From: CAZYJR01 sp964647905 | GTDB lineage: Bacteria > Desulfobacterota > DSM-4660 > Desulfatiglandales > HGW-15 | NCBI GenBank assembly: GCA_964647905.1 | Contig: CAZYJR010000004.1 | Location: 112,194-176,193 of the forward strand | Direction: 5' to 3' | Length of the DNA stretch: 64,000 nucleotides | Part shown: positions 1 through 8,850 of the stretch, piece after piece | Position numbering within the stretch: position 1 is the stretch's first letter | How the letters are laid out: each line of letters begins with the position of its first letter | The notes under the pieces: generated by a model | Database searches by the model: none | Seen by the model: only the letters and a program-made list of their open reading frames with translations | What the model was told of the DNA's origin: nothing | Translations under genes and position numbers: made by a program

Positions 1-249
1 AACGACCAGGGGATCGTCCTGATAGATCCGGAGCTCTGCATCGGGTGCAAGGAGTGCGTGGAGGCCTGCCCCTTCGGGGCGATGCAGTTCGACGAGGCCC
101 GGGAGGCGGCCGTCAAGTGCGACCTCTGCGCGGACAGGCTGGAACAACGTGAGGCCCCGGCCTGCACCCTGGTCTGCCCCACCGGCTGCATATTCTGGGG
201 CAGCATGAAGGAGTTCTCGGACAAGAGGGCGGCCGCCGCCCCAACCTGA
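1..249 (+). CDS. 4Fe-4S dicluster ferredoxin-type electron-transfer subunit (5' partial)
   Basis: The frame is open from base 1, so the start lies outside the window. Two four-cysteine sets are visible: C13, C16, C19, C23 followed by Pro, and C40, C43, C55, C59 followed by Pro. This spacing is typical of two-cluster ferredoxin subunits that serve aldehyde oxidoreductases, CO dehydrogenases or formate dehydrogenases (family knowledge). The C-terminus ends in an Ala-rich tail (about residues 75-82) exactly where GC-rich sequence changes to AT-rich sequence of a TA remnant, so the natural end may have been replaced. The partner oxidoreductase is not visible. Confidence 0.85.
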   Translation, partial: NDQGIVLIDPELCIGCKECVEACPFGAMQFDEAREAAVKCDLCADRLEQREAPACTLVCPTGCIFWGSMKEFSDKRAAAAPT

Positions 250-358
250 TATTGAAAAGAGCTGGATTGTAGAATCTGGGGCTCGATATAAAGCCTACAA
301 ACAAGGACAGCTTGAGCTAGTTGATTGGGAGGAGATTAGAAAAAGGTACAAGCCTTGA
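242..358 (+). pseudogene. C-terminal fragment of an addiction-module antitoxin
   Basis: In the frame ending with TGA at 356-358, about 38 residues read as the tail of the small addiction-module antitoxin family found before ParE/RelE toxins: a WIVESGARYKAYKQG-type segment followed by WEEIRKR. No start codon and no N-terminal half exist, because the upstream sequence is the ferredoxin gene in another frame. The stop overlaps the TTG start of the downstream toxin, the usual translational coupling in this operon type. The family call is from recognition of the motif; the truncation is directly visible. Confidence 0.6.
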
Positions 359-648
359 AGGTTCGGTTTGTCTTGCGCGCCAGTAGTGAATTGGACGAAG
401 CTATAAAGTATTATGATCACCAACTAGCAGGTTTGGGCTTCAGGTTTTTCGAAGAAGTGGATGTTGCCATTAAAAGAATAAGCTTTATGCCTGAAGCATG
501 GCCGAAAGTTGGTAAAATAAAACGAAGTTGCCTGATAGAAGTATTTCCCTACGCTCCTTTCTACATAATTGAATCGGATGAAATTCTGGTTACTGCAGTA
601 GCTCTCCTTCATAGAAATCCTGAAGATTATTCGGATAGAATCAGGTAG
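355..648 (+). CDS. ParE/RelE-family toxin
   Basis: The product is 97 residues with a TTG start overlapping the antitoxin stop. It opens with VRFVLRASSELDEAIKYYD, the classic first strand and helix of plasmid-stabilisation toxins of the RelE/ParE superfamily, and ends with the strand VTAVALLHRNPEDYSDR typical of the fold. Such proteins cleave ribosome-bound mRNA or poison gyrase; which applies here cannot be read from sequence. Codon use is much more AT-rich than that of the surrounding genes, which suggests acquisition. The antitoxin is truncated, so the toxin is either silent or no longer toxic. Confidence 0.8.
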   Translation: MKVRFVLRASSELDEAIKYYDHQLAGLGFRFFEEVDVAIKRISFMPEAWPKVGKIKRSCLIEVFPYAPFYIIESDEILVTAVALLHRNPEDYSDRIR

Positions 649-734
649 CTTTAGCTTGGCCACCTGGATTATTCCCCTCCCCTTTCTTCTCCTGATCGCA
701 ATCGGCGGGCCTTTTCCCCCTGGCGGTTCAGTCC

Positions 735-780
735 CGCCCGGGCCAGGGATATCCTATTGACATATCCATATGTGATCTAT
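735..780 (+). repeat. 46-bp direct repeat, copy 1
   Basis: These 46 bp match 9970-10015 with one mismatch (t/c in the GGATATCC run). Just upstream, 15 bp at 722-736 occur as an exact reverse complement at 9959-9973, so the left part of the repeat is flipped between the two copies. The two copies bracket the corrinoid/ABC module. Confidence 0.8.
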
Positions 781-854
781 CAATCCCTCCATAAATCCCG
801 TGTCATCTGCGGGCCGTTATGGATCGCCTGAGGATATGTCAAGGGGATATCCCT
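745..854. mobile_element. 110-bp MITE-like element with 23-bp terminal inverted repeats
   Basis: The ends 745-767 and 832-854 are inverted repeats matching at 21 of 23 positions, each carrying a GATATCC-type core and TTGACATATCC. There is no coding capacity inside. Its left end is contained in the 46-bp direct repeat also found near 10 kb, where the right end is missing. It could be a miniature transposable element, or a regulatory hairpin; the presence of a second partial copy favours a mobile element. Confidence 0.5.
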
Positions 855-875
855 AAGCTTTCTTAAGGGCTAAAA

Positions 876-2186
876 CTAGCTGTAGACTCCATACTCCTTG
901 GCGGTTTCCACCATAGCCTTGACATTTTCGTGTCTCGCCTCATCGAACCAGATCCCGCAGTCAACGATCAGCCCTCCCCCCTTGCCTACAACATCGATCA
1001 AATCCTTTACGCAATCGCCCACCTGCTCCGGGGTCCCTGCATACAGCAGCGACCCGGGGACATTGCCTCTGAAGCACACGGTGTCGCCGAGCACCTCCTT
1101 GGCCTTGCGATAGTCCACCTCCTCGAACCAGTAAAGGGCCTTTCCCTTCGGTATATCCCTTATTATCTCCAATCGAGAGGTATAGTTGCCTTCGAACAGC
1201 GGCATCGGGACCAGACCCTGCTCTATCAGGCCCATCATGACCTTTCTCAACGTGGGCCAATAGAAGGTCTTGTACTGCTCGTTGGACATGAAGCTGTCCA
1301 GGCCCTTGTGGAGCATGAACATCACAACGGGCTTTCCCATTCTCTTGGAGAGGGACGCACCCATGTTGACCTGTATGGGAACAAGCCTTTCCATGGCCTC
1401 TATGAGCTTCTCGGGATGTCTGTACATATCCAGCATTACCCCGCGCGTCCCTCGGAACCAGTCGCCTACGACATCGAAAGGCGCGGCTGCATGCCCGCCC
1501 AGGATGTCGGGGAAGCCCATGGAGGCGATGGTTTGGGTCTCCTCGCGTACGTGAGTCAGCCACTTCAGGGCTTCGGTCCCGGCCTTGTGCAGAGTCTCGA
1601 GGGCTCCGGCTATATCGGGCGTTCCGAAAAGGGATACGTTTCCGATAATGCCGAGGTAATAGCCGAACCAGGTGGAGAAGGGCGGCAGCGTCTTGAACGG
1701 CTCTAACGCCCCACACACCCGCGGCAAATACGTCCTGAGCATATAGTCGGCCGGGTCGTCGATGAACGCATCGTAGAACTCCTCGGCGGTTACATATTCC
1801 TTTTCAACAAACTGAAACACGTGATCGGCCGGCACCCCCCTGCCCGGGAGCTTCAGCGGGCGGTAATCCAGGGCTTCCAAGACCGGCCCCGGGAAGGCGT
1901 AGCTCGAGGCACGAAAGAGATCAGGCTCGAAGTCCTTCAATGTCTTGATCCAAGCATCGGTGGCCTTGGCGTAGTCGAACATCACCTCTTCGCAGGTGAA
2001 CCCATTATCCAAAGCGGGAAACATGCCGAAACTGGGTGCAACCGGGACCCTGTCGGGCACCCGGAGCCTTATGACATCAGCTATCCTCTTAGCCCTTTGC
2101 TTATAGCCCTCCTCGGCCTCCCCGCTCTCGAAGCCGACCCCTTGAGCGGAGCACCACGATTGCAGCGTTTCTTCCGTCTTATCCAT
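876..2186 (-). CDS. Uroporphyrinogen-decarboxylase-family corrinoid methyltransferase
   Basis: The protein has 436 residues, longer than HemE (about 350) because of an N-terminal extension. It shows the family features RVPDRVPVAPSFGMFPAL near residues 42-60 and, toward the C-terminus, a CFRGNVPGSLLYAGTPEQV segment that matches the phosphate/substrate loop of UroD-type methyltransferases. Family members such as MtaA, MtbA and CmuA move methyl groups between a corrinoid protein and an acceptor. It is the last gene of a minus-strand operon with a corrinoid protein and an ABC importer, which supports a methyltransfer rather than a heme role. The methyl donor is unknown. Confidence 0.8.
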   Translation of the reverse strand: MDKTEETLQSWCSAQGVGFESGEAEEGYKQRAKRIADVIRLRVPDRVPVAPSFGMFPALDNGFTCEEVMFDYAKATDAWIKTLKDFEPDLFRASSYAFPGPVLEALDYRPLKLPGRGVPADHVFQFVEKEYVTAEEFYDAFIDDPADYMLRTYLPRVCGALEPFKTLPPFSTWFGYYLGIIGNVSLFGTPDIAGALETLHKAGTEALKWLTHVREETQTIASMGFPDILGGHAAAPFDVVGDWFRGTRGVMLDMYRHPEKLIEAMERLVPIQVNMGASLSKRMGKPVVMFMLHKGLDSFMSNEQYKTFYWPTLRKVMMGLIEQGLVPMPLFEGNYTSRLEIIRDIPKGKALYWFEEVDYRKAKEVLGDTVCFRGNVPGSLLYAGTPEQVGDCVKDLIDVVGKGGGLIVDCGIWFDEARHENVKAMVETAKEYGVYS

Positions 2187-2246
2187 TAGTCCTACTCCGT
2201 TCCTTGCCTAGTAGACAACAGACTCTCCCTCTTGCGCAAGCAGGCT

Positions 2247-3437
2247 CTACTTGTCGTGCAGTCTCCACTTGCCTCCCTCAACGACCACCTTTGTGTAGCA
2301 GCCTTCGGACAGGCCGATATGGTCTGTTGGCGAGTAATTGAAAACACCGTTCTGCCCGACGAAGCCCTTGATGTTTTCCAGGCTGTCTCTGAGCTGGGTA
2401 CGTATCTTAGCCAGGTCCCCCTCTTTACTCGGATCAAGACTCGGGTCCACGTTCTCCAAAGCCCGGGCAATGAGCATGACCTGGTCCCAGGTGTGCCCGC
2501 AGTAAAGGCTGAAGGTCTCGTGTTCTTGGGTATAGGTCTCGTAGAGCTCCATGGCGACCTGCTTCTGTATGTCGTCCTCGGGCAGATCGGGGGCTACCAA
2601 TGCCTTGAGGGAAGTACTGACGATACCCTCCACATGTTCCCCACCCAGGCTGATGAACTCCGGGCCCACAATCGCATAATCGCAAACTATCGGAAAAGTC
2701 ATGCCCATTTCTCTGGCCGTCTTGATCACTTTTACCGTATCGGCCAGATTACCGGTTATTAGAAGGCCGTCCGCACCACTCGCTTTGATATGGGCGAGCT
2801 GCGTGCTTACATCAACGGCCTGGGGCGAGTACTCCGCGATCTTTGCAGGAGCTATCCCCAGATCTTCACACGCCGCCTTGAAGGCGGCCACTCCCAGTTT
2901 CCCGTAAGCCGTCTCCACATAGATGTAGGCGATCTTCTCGGCTCCCCGATCCAAGAGGTCTTGAAGCAAGATGGGGATTGACGCGATCTTCTGATCGGGC
3001 ACGACGGTAAAGAGCCATTTCTTGGTTTCGGCTCCCGTTACGATGGCCGGCCCGGCACTGTAGAGCAGAGTTTCACCCTCAGTGGCCGTCTCTATGGAAG
3101 CGAGCGTTCCTCCCACTGAAGTGTAGCTCATGCAGGCTATAACCTTATCAACGTTAATCATTCTTTTTGTGTTTTTTACGCAGGTTATCGGTTGAGACTG
3201 CCCGTCATAGAAAACAGGTTTCAGGAGTCGGCCGTTCACGCCCCCTTGTTCATTGACTTTTTCAATTGCAATAATCGCTCCCCTCTTGTTCGCGAGACCC
3301 ATCTCGGCCCTACGTCCGGTCACTTCCGGTGTAAAGCCGAGAACATAGGGAGCGGAAGCATCACTGAACCCGTCATTGGGAAGCATTATAAGGCTTGTCA
3401 AGCATATCGCCATCGCATAAATAACCCTTTTCTTCAT
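2247..3437 (-). CDS. ABC transporter substrate-binding protein (branched-chain amino acid type)
   Basis: The product has 396 residues. The start is ATG at 3437, preceded by a GGAGGG ribosome-binding site; a longer open frame upstream has none. An N-terminal signal peptide (MKKR, then a hydrophobic run ending near residue 25) leads into a type-1 periplasmic binding fold, starting with VLGFTPEVTGRRAEMG and an EKVNEQGGVNGR segment typical of LivJ/LivK-like proteins. It captures the substrate for the LivHMGF importer encoded just upstream. Ligand identity cannot be read, but the neighbours suggest a methylated compound. Confidence 0.88.
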   Translation of the reverse strand: MKKRVIYAMAICLTSLIMLPNDGFSDASAPYVLGFTPEVTGRRAEMGLANKRGAIIAIEKVNEQGGVNGRLLKPVFYDGQSQPITCVKNTKRMINVDKVIACMSYTSVGGTLASIETATEGETLLYSAGPAIVTGAETKKWLFTVVPDQKIASIPILLQDLLDRGAEKIAYIYVETAYGKLGVAAFKAACEDLGIAPAKIAEYSPQAVDVSTQLAHIKASGADGLLITGNLADTVKVIKTAREMGMTFPIVCDYAIVGPEFISLGGEHVEGIVSTSLKALVAPDLPEDDIQKQVAMELYETYTQEHETFSLYCGHTWDQVMLIARALENVDPSLDPSKEGDLAKIRTQLRDSLENIKGFVGQNGVFNYSPTDHIGLSEGCYTKVVVEGGKWRLHDK

Positions 3438-3514
3438 TTTATTCCCTCCATTGATAATGTTCGGCCCCCAAAAATTTGTTTCCATTGTAGGTTTGGATTC
3501 ACCCCGTGGGTGCT

Positions 3515-4312
3515 TCAGCTCATGGCGCTCATCCCGGGCTCACCGCCTAGGTAGGCTGAGTAGATCAAGGGATCCGAGACCACTTCGTCGCTGCTCCCAC
3601 TGAGCACCACCCCTCCCCTTTCAAGCACATAGGCGTACTCGGCAAGCTTGAGCGCCGCACGCGCGTTTTGTTCCACCAGCAGGATGGATATCTCCTGGTC
3701 ACGGCGTATCTCGCTCAACAGACTCATCATTTGAGAGACCAGAATCGGGGATAGACCGAGCGAGGGCTCGTCGAGCGCCAGAAGGTCAGGACTGCTCATC
3801 AGCGCCCTTGCCACCGCCAGCATCTGCCGCTCTCCCCCTGAAAGCGTGCCGGCCTTCTGATTAAGTCGCGCCTTCAATACAGGGAACGTATGGAATGTCT
3901 TTTCCAGGCGCGACCTGAAATGCTCCCGCCTCTCCTTCCTGGTCAGCGAATAGGTGCCGAGCACTAAGTTGTCGGACACGCTCATCTCGCCGAAAAGCTC
4001 TCCGCCCTCGGGGACGCTCGTTATGCCTTTCCTTATTATCTCGCTGGGCTCCATTCCGGCGATCATCTCCCCCTTGAACCTGACGGTGCCCTTACGGGGA
4101 GGCAACACCCCTGTAAGGGTCCGCAGCAGGGTGGTCTTCCCGGCGCCGTTGCTCCCTAGAACCGCCACCACCTCCTTTCGCCCCACGGACAATGACACGT
4201 CATGCAAGGCCTCGGCCTCGCCGTAATAGGAGTAAACCCCCTCCATCTCCAGCTGCCGATTCCCGGATCGCTCCCCCCGGGGTTTTCTCGAGCTTCCAGC
4301 TGTATCCGGCAT
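3515..4312 (-). CDS. livF: ABC transporter ATP-binding protein LivF
   Basis: The chosen start is ATG 4312, two bases after the livG stop; the open frame extends further upstream but runs into livG. Walker A is GSNGAGKT, the signature is LSGGERQML and Walker B is LLALDEPSLGL. The order H-M-G-F and the short C-terminal region are typical of the branched-chain amino acid (HAAT) importer family. It pairs with LivG to power transport through LivH/LivM. Confidence 0.88.
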   Translation of the reverse strand: MPDTAGSSRKPRGERSGNRQLEMEGVYSYYGEAEALHDVSLSVGRKEVVAVLGSNGAGKTTLLRTLTGVLPPRKGTVRFKGEMIAGMEPSEIIRKGITSVPEGGELFGEMSVSDNLVLGTYSLTRKERREHFRSRLEKTFHTFPVLKARLNQKAGTLSGGERQMLAVARALMSSPDLLALDEPSLGLSPILVSQMMSLLSEIRRDQEISILLVEQNARAALKLAEYAYVLERGGVVLSGSSDEVVSDPLIYSAYLGGEPGMSAMS

Positions 4313-4314
4313 AT

Positions 4315-5139
4315 CTATGCTTCTTCTCCCAGGTAGGCCTTGATCACTCGTTTGTCCGCCCTGACCTCCTCTGGAGGCCCCTCCAGCAGCTTCCGCCCGC
4401 CATCCAGAACGACCACCCACTCGGAAAGGGACATGACGAACGGCATGTTGTGCTCAACGATGAAAAGGGTCAGGCCTTCTTCGAGCAGGCGGTCTATGAC
4501 GTTAACCAGCCTCTTGATCTCATGCGCCGCCAATCCGCCTACAGGCTCATCAAGCAAGAGAAGCTTGGGCGCCATCCCGAGAACGCGTGCGATCCCCAAG
4601 AGCTTTCTCTCGCCCAGCGGAAGGCTTGAAACCGAATCCGAGGCGCGTTCCTCCAAACCTATCATCCGCAGGTTCTCCATCGCTCGGGCCCTGATCTCCT
4701 TTTCCTCCGCCCTTGCCGAGCGCAGCTTGAACCCGGAAGAGAACAAGCCGGAGAAACTGCTGCAGTGACACCCGACCATGGCGTTTTCGAGGACAGACAG
4801 GCTGCGGAAAAGCTCCTCCAACTGAAAGGTCCTGCCCACGCCAAGATGGGCGACCTCATGGGCCGGGCGCCCTGTTATCCGATGACCTCTGAAGTAGGTA
4901 TCGCCGCGATCCGGACCGTAAACCCCGCTGACCACGTTAATGAAAGTCGATTTTCCCGCTCCGTTGGGTCCGATCATGGATGTAATGCGCCCCTGTTCAA
5001 GCCTGAGCCTCACATCGTTGAGCGCCTGAACCCCACCGAAGGCCTTGCTTAGGCGGTCGACCAGGAGAAGCGGCGGATCAGCCCCGGCGCGTCCTCCCTT
5101 CCCGGACTCATTATGATAAGGAAATCCTTGCTCTGGCAT
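4315..5139 (-). CDS. livG: ABC transporter ATP-binding protein LivG
   Basis: The start is ATG 5139 with AAGG just upstream; it overlaps the end of livM by about 29 bases, which indicates coupled translation. Walker A is GPNGAGKST, Walker B is LLLLDEPVGGL, and the signature is LPLGERKLLGIAR, a LivG-like variant. A segment after Walker A reads VGRTFQLEELF, typical of LivG. It forms the ATPase heterodimer with LivF. Confidence 0.88.
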   Translation of the reverse strand: MPEQGFPYHNESGKGGRAGADPPLLLVDRLSKAFGGVQALNDVRLRLEQGRITSMIGPNGAGKSTFINVVSGVYGPDRGDTYFRGHRITGRPAHEVAHLGVGRTFQLEELFRSLSVLENAMVGCHCSSFSGLFSSGFKLRSARAEEKEIRARAMENLRMIGLEERASDSVSSLPLGERKLLGIARVLGMAPKLLLLDEPVGGLAAHEIKRLVNVIDRLLEEGLTLFIVEHNMPFVMSLSEWVVVLDGGRKLLEGPPEEVRADKRVIKAYLGEEA

Positions 5140-6118
5140 ATATCCTTGAACCAAGATGCTCCAGTTGTTTTGCCCAGCCCGCCAACCCGGCCGGCATGAA
5201 TATGAGTACGACCACTATGAAAATACCGAAGAACACTGCGGTCACTTCTCCGGTCATCACCGGGAAGAGATGTCCCAGGTAAGCTTTCAGGAGTTCGTGA
5301 AGCCAAGTGATCATGAAGCTCCCCAACAAAGGCCCCCAGACGGTTCCAATCCCGCCGATAACGGTCATCAGTATGAGCTCCACAAGGAGGTCGAACCCGA
5401 ATATGCCCGGCTCCACGAATCGCAGGTAGAAGCAGAGGAGGCTCCCGGCCATGCTGGCCATAACAGCGGTCAGGACGAAAATCTGAAGGCGGTATTTCGG
5501 TATGTTCACACCGAGGCTGGCGCTTGCTGTCTCACTGTCGTGGGATGCCCTTATGGCCCGGCCCAACCGTGAGCCGACCAAGTTGCGGCAGAATGCCAGA
5601 CACCCTACACAGAATCCCCATGACAAGAAATAGAAATGAACATCCTTTTTGAGATCAAAGCCGGCCGCGCTGAGGGCGGGTACGCCCAGAAGCCCGGAAT
5701 GACCCCCGGTGAGTCCCTCGAGTTGCACAAAGGCTATCTGGGCGATAATCAATATGCCGAAAGTGGCACAAGCAAGATAGAGCCCGCGCAGCCTCAAAAC
5801 AGGCGCACCTATTAGATAGGCTACCACCCCCACTATGGCCGCCGCCACAAAGATGGTCATAAGAGGGGGCATCACCTGCCTGGCAGATAGTATGCCGGCG
5901 ATATAAGCACCCAGCCCGAACCAAGTAGGCTGAACCAGTGAAAAGAGCCCCGATTGGCCCATTAAAAGGCCCATGCCTATAGCCAAAATGCCATATAAGG
6001 CAATAAAAACCATTATACTGACTACATAGGCGCCTGAAACGACATATGGAACAAGTAATAGACCGCCCAAAAAGATGAACCAAACTACATATCCAGAAAA
6101 TATTCTATCGGTTCTCAT
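5111..6118 (-). CDS. livM: Branched-chain-type ABC permease LivM
   Basis: The product has 335 residues with multiple hydrophobic segments and the GLYLACATFG region typical of LivM. The start ATG at 6118 overlaps the livH stop as ATGA, so translation is coupled. The core GSRLGRAIRASHDSETASASLG is the conserved cytoplasmic EAA-like loop that contacts the ATPases. Inner-membrane partner of LivH. Confidence 0.9.
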   Translation of the reverse strand: MRTDRIFSGYVVWFIFLGGLLLVPYVVSGAYVVSIMVFIALYGILAIGMGLLMGQSGLFSLVQPTWFGLGAYIAGILSARQVMPPLMTIFVAAAIVGVVAYLIGAPVLRLRGLYLACATFGILIIAQIAFVQLEGLTGGHSGLLGVPALSAAGFDLKKDVHFYFLSWGFCVGCLAFCRNLVGSRLGRAIRASHDSETASASLGVNIPKYRLQIFVLTAVMASMAGSLLCFYLRFVEPGIFGFDLLVELILMTVIGGIGTVWGPLLGSFMITWLHELLKAYLGHLFPVMTGEVTAVFFGIFIVVVLIFMPAGLAGWAKQLEHLGSRIYARARISLS

Positions 6119-6987
6119 ACCTTTTTGATCCTTTTTGGGGATGATACGGTCCGATATAAGAGGAAAAGGATCATCATCAGAAGGGCGATTGCATCTTTCC
6201 AACCAGCCGATATGAAGCCCCCAAACAGCCCTTCGAGCAAGCCAAGGCCCAAGCCGGCCAGCACAGTACCGGTAATGGTCCACTCGCCTACAATAGCGGC
6301 GACAAGACCTTTCATGCCGGTCATCAGGCCCACAGCGTAGCCGGTAAAGGTAATGGGCGCGACTACAATACCGGCCATAGCCCCCAACCCTCCGGCAAGA
6401 GCAAAACAGAACACCACCAAACCCGTAACCCGTATGCCCACCAGCGAGGCCCCGGCGGGGTTTATTGAGGCGGCTCTTAGTGCCTTACCGAGCATCGTTC
6501 GATTGAAAAACAACGACAAACCGATTGCCACGAATACCAACACTGCGATCACCAATATAGTTTGGCTGCTGACTACGGCACCCAGAAGAGGAATCTGTTT
6601 AGCGGGTATAAGCGAAGGAAGGGTCCTGGTCTCCGATCCACAGGTAATGAGGATGATCCCCTTTATTATGGATGCCGATGCTATAGTAATAACCATAAAT
6701 GTTGTTTCACTGGGATATCTTACAGGTCGAATAACGACTCTTTCTAAAACTATTCCTACTAGTATTGTTAATGCGACAGCAAAAGCTATTGATAAAGGTA
6801 GATTCAGCCCTGTTCCGAGGAATACCCACGTGAGCATTCCTCCCAGCATTACAAATTCACCGGTGGCAAAATTAAGAATTCCGGTAACCAAGAAGACAAC
6901 GCTCCAACAAACTCCTACCATAGCGTAAATGCTGCCCGAGGTAATTCCGGATATAACATACTGAGTTATTTGGGCTAAAGGAGTCAT
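6115..6987 (-). CDS. livH: Branched-chain-type ABC permease LivH
   Basis: The protein has 290 residues, almost wholly hydrophobic, with the loop RTMLGKALRAASINPAGASLVGI that is characteristic of LivH permeases. It starts at ATG 6987 and has a poor ribosome-binding site, so it may depend on the upstream corrinoid gene transcript. It is the second gene of the operon, after the corrinoid protein and before livM. Confidence 0.9.
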   Translation of the reverse strand: MTPLAQITQYVISGITSGSIYAMVGVCWSVVFLVTGILNFATGEFVMLGGMLTWVFLGTGLNLPLSIAFAVALTILVGIVLERVVIRPVRYPSETTFMVITIASASIIKGIILITCGSETRTLPSLIPAKQIPLLGAVVSSQTILVIAVLVFVAIGLSLFFNRTMLGKALRAASINPAGASLVGIRVTGLVVFCFALAGGLGAMAGIVVAPITFTGYAVGLMTGMKGLVAAIVGEWTITGTVLAGLGLGLLEGLFGGFISAGWKDAIALLMMILFLLYRTVSSPKRIKKV

Positions 6988-7045
6988 TATAAAATTATGT
7001 TAAGATCCCCCTTATGAGCATAGGAAACTGTATAATGAAAAAATC

Positions 7046-7675
7046 TCATTCCAGGATCCACTTTCTCACCAAATTTACTCCTTCGACGGCGTCCTTCCCA
7101 TATGCGTCAGCACCGGTGTACTCCATGACTTTTTCGGTAATCTGGCCGCCGCCGATCATGATTTTTACTTTGTCCCGCAGCCCGGCTTCCTGAATGGCTT
7201 CCACTGTCCTTTTCATTGAATCATATGCAAGCGTAAGCAGACCGCTCATTCCTACCACCCGCGGTTCGAACTCCTTGATCGCGTCTATGAATTTGCTGGG
7301 TGGTGCGTCGATACCAATGTCCCGGACCTCGAATCCGTTTGTATCAAGCAGAAAGGTCACCATGTCCTTCCCTATGTCGTGAATGTCGCCCTCAACCGTT
7401 CCCATGAGGACTTTACCCTTTTTCCCGGAGGCCTGCTCGCCTTTGAGCTCGGGTTTGACCATCTCGGATATCTGGCTCATCATCTCACCCGCCATCATCA
7501 GTTCGGGAAGGAAGTACTCGCCGGCCTCGAACTTCTTGCCGATTATTTCCATGGCTTCGGTACATGAATTCAGAACGTCAACTGGATCCGAGCCGCCCTC
7601 CATCAGGGATCCAGCGATTTCAAGGGCTTCCTTTTCCTTCATTTTGGTCATGGCATCGATTAGTTTTTCGGACAT
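7046..7675 (-). CDS. Corrinoid (methyl-B12 carrier) protein, MtbC/MtaC type
   Basis: The protein has 209 residues. The start ATG 7675 has an AAGGAG site eight bases upstream; longer in-frame starts lack one. It has an N-terminal helical cap domain (about residues 1-85) and then the cobalamin-binding domain with GDIHDIGK (D-x-H-x-x-G, His as lower cobalt ligand), a later S-x-L in MSGLLTLAY and the GGG loop in IMIGGGQI. It carries methyl groups between a substrate-specific methyltransferase and the UroD-type enzyme at the other end of the operon. It is the first gene of the seven-gene minus-strand operon. Confidence 0.9.
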   Translation of the reverse strand: MSEKLIDAMTKMKEKEALEIAGSLMEGGSDPVDVLNSCTEAMEIIGKKFEAGEYFLPELMMAGEMMSQISEMVKPELKGEQASGKKGKVLMGTVEGDIHDIGKDMVTFLLDTNGFEVRDIGIDAPPSKFIDAIKEFEPRVVGMSGLLTLAYDSMKRTVEAIQEAGLRDKVKIMIGGGQITEKVMEYTGADAYGKDAVEGVNLVRKWILE

Positions 7676-7815
7676 GTCCACTACTCCTTGTTTTCTCAGT
7701 GGCTCGGCCCAGCCGTGTTCATGGTGCCGCATGCCTCTTGGCAAGGGCACCCATGAGGCCTTCCTCGGGCACAAGCGCGGTCAAGCGGAAGACTTTGAGA
7801 TGGGTTTATGGGTGA

Positions 7816-7844
7816 AGGTAAAGTTCCATAGGGAACTTTGTCAA
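7816..7844 (-). promoter_or_regulatory. Candidate promoter of the corrinoid/ABC operon with embedded operator palindrome
   Basis: On the minus strand TTGACA (7844-7839) is followed after 17 bases by TTACCT (7821-7816). Between and overlapping them lies a palindrome with perfect 8-bp arms, AAAGTTCC (7820-7827) and GGAACTTT (7832-7839), spaced by four bases. Its position between the -35 and -10 hexamers suggests a repressor site, most simply for the divergent GntR regulator. The -10 match is weak. Apart from this and the divergent promoter I see nothing else in the 398 bases between 7675 and 8074. Confidence 0.45.
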
Positions 7845-8000
7845 GAAAAATGTTATCGTGCCTCCAAGCTTGGGCAATTTCAGTGTGAGGAAGGGCTTTC
7901 AACCGAGGAGCCCGCTCCCGGATGAATTTACTCTGCAAAGATAATATGCACTTATATCAATGCGTTAGGTCGAGAGGCGGATTTTGGCAAACCCAGATCC

Positions 8001-8029
8001 TTGACAACGCCCTATATGACAATTTATAT
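8001..8029 (+). promoter_or_regulatory. Candidate sigma-70-type promoter of the GntR gene
   Basis: TTGACA at 8001-8006 is followed by a 17-base spacer and TTATAT at 8024-8029. A second inverted repeat, CTATAT (8012-8017) and ATATAG (8028-8033), overlaps the -10 region and could be an autoregulatory operator. The regulator starts about 45 bases downstream. Confidence 0.5.
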
Positions 8030-8073
8030 ATAGTAGTTCTTAGAATTCGGAGACCTAATCGTCCGCTCTTCAG

Positions 8074-8811
8074 GTGAGTATGGCAAACACTATTGACCGG
8101 CGGGCCCCTGAGCCTGCCTACATACAACTGGCAAACATACTCAGGGGGGATATCGAGAAGGGTGTATTCCGTCCGGGAGACCGTCTTCCCTCGGAATCCC
8201 GGCTTTGCAAGCTGTACCAGGTGAGCCCGATGACGGTCCGCCGTACAATCAGAGTCCTCTTGGACCAAGGGATCGTGACCACCGTCCAGGGGAGCGGGAC
8301 CTATGTGAAGCTTCCGGATCTAGGGGGAGTCAGGTTCGGGCTGGGTGGGTTCTACCGGGTCTTCAACGACAAGGAGCGAACCAGGGTCAGGATACTCGAG
8401 GTGCAGATAACGAGGGCCGATGGACCGGCGGCAAGCAGGCTGGCACTCCGGGTGGGGGAAAGAGTCATTTTGATCAGACGGGTCATTTTCAGTAACGGAG
8501 ACCCGGTTCTATACCATAGGGAACTGCTGGCGTATGACCCGGAGCGGCCCATAGTGGAAGCGGAGTTGGAAGTGACCGCTCTCCACGGCTTGTTGATCGG
8601 CACCGGAGAGACCCTGTTCAAGAGGGGCGACCTGGTCATCAAGGCCGCGGTCTTGACCAAGGAAGAGGCGGACGTCTTGAATACCGTTCAAATGCAGCCG
8701 GCGTTCCACCTGGAGCATGTATTCTATGACTTCGAGGACAAGCCCCTCAGTTGGGGGAGATTCATATGCCGCGGGGATCGTTTCGAGTTTACCGCCGCGG
8801 TGGGGGTCTAA
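8074..8811 (+). CDS. GntR-family regulator with UTRA ligand domain (HutC type)
   Basis: The protein has 245 residues. The N-terminal winged helix spans about residues 12-75 (PAYIQLANILRGDIEKG, then GDRLPSESRL and SPMTVRRT, with the wing GIVTTVQGSGTYV). The UTRA effector domain fills about residues 95-240. The start could be GTG 8074 or ATG 8080; neither has a clear ribosome-binding site. It lies divergent to the methyltransfer operon and just before a second corrinoid gene, so it probably senses the imported methylated compound or a product of it. Confidence 0.85.
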   Translation: MSMANTIDRRAPEPAYIQLANILRGDIEKGVFRPGDRLPSESRLCKLYQVSPMTVRRTIRVLLDQGIVTTVQGSGTYVKLPDLGGVRFGLGGFYRVFNDKERTRVRILEVQITRADGPAASRLALRVGERVILIRRVIFSNGDPVLYHRELLAYDPERPIVEAELEVTALHGLLIGTGETLFKRGDLVIKAAVLTKEEADVLNTVQMQPAFHLEHVFYDFEDKPLSWGRFICRGDRFEFTAAVGV

Positions 8812-8850
8812 TGCGGGCAACCACTAGCCGATGGGAGAATCTCGAATCCA

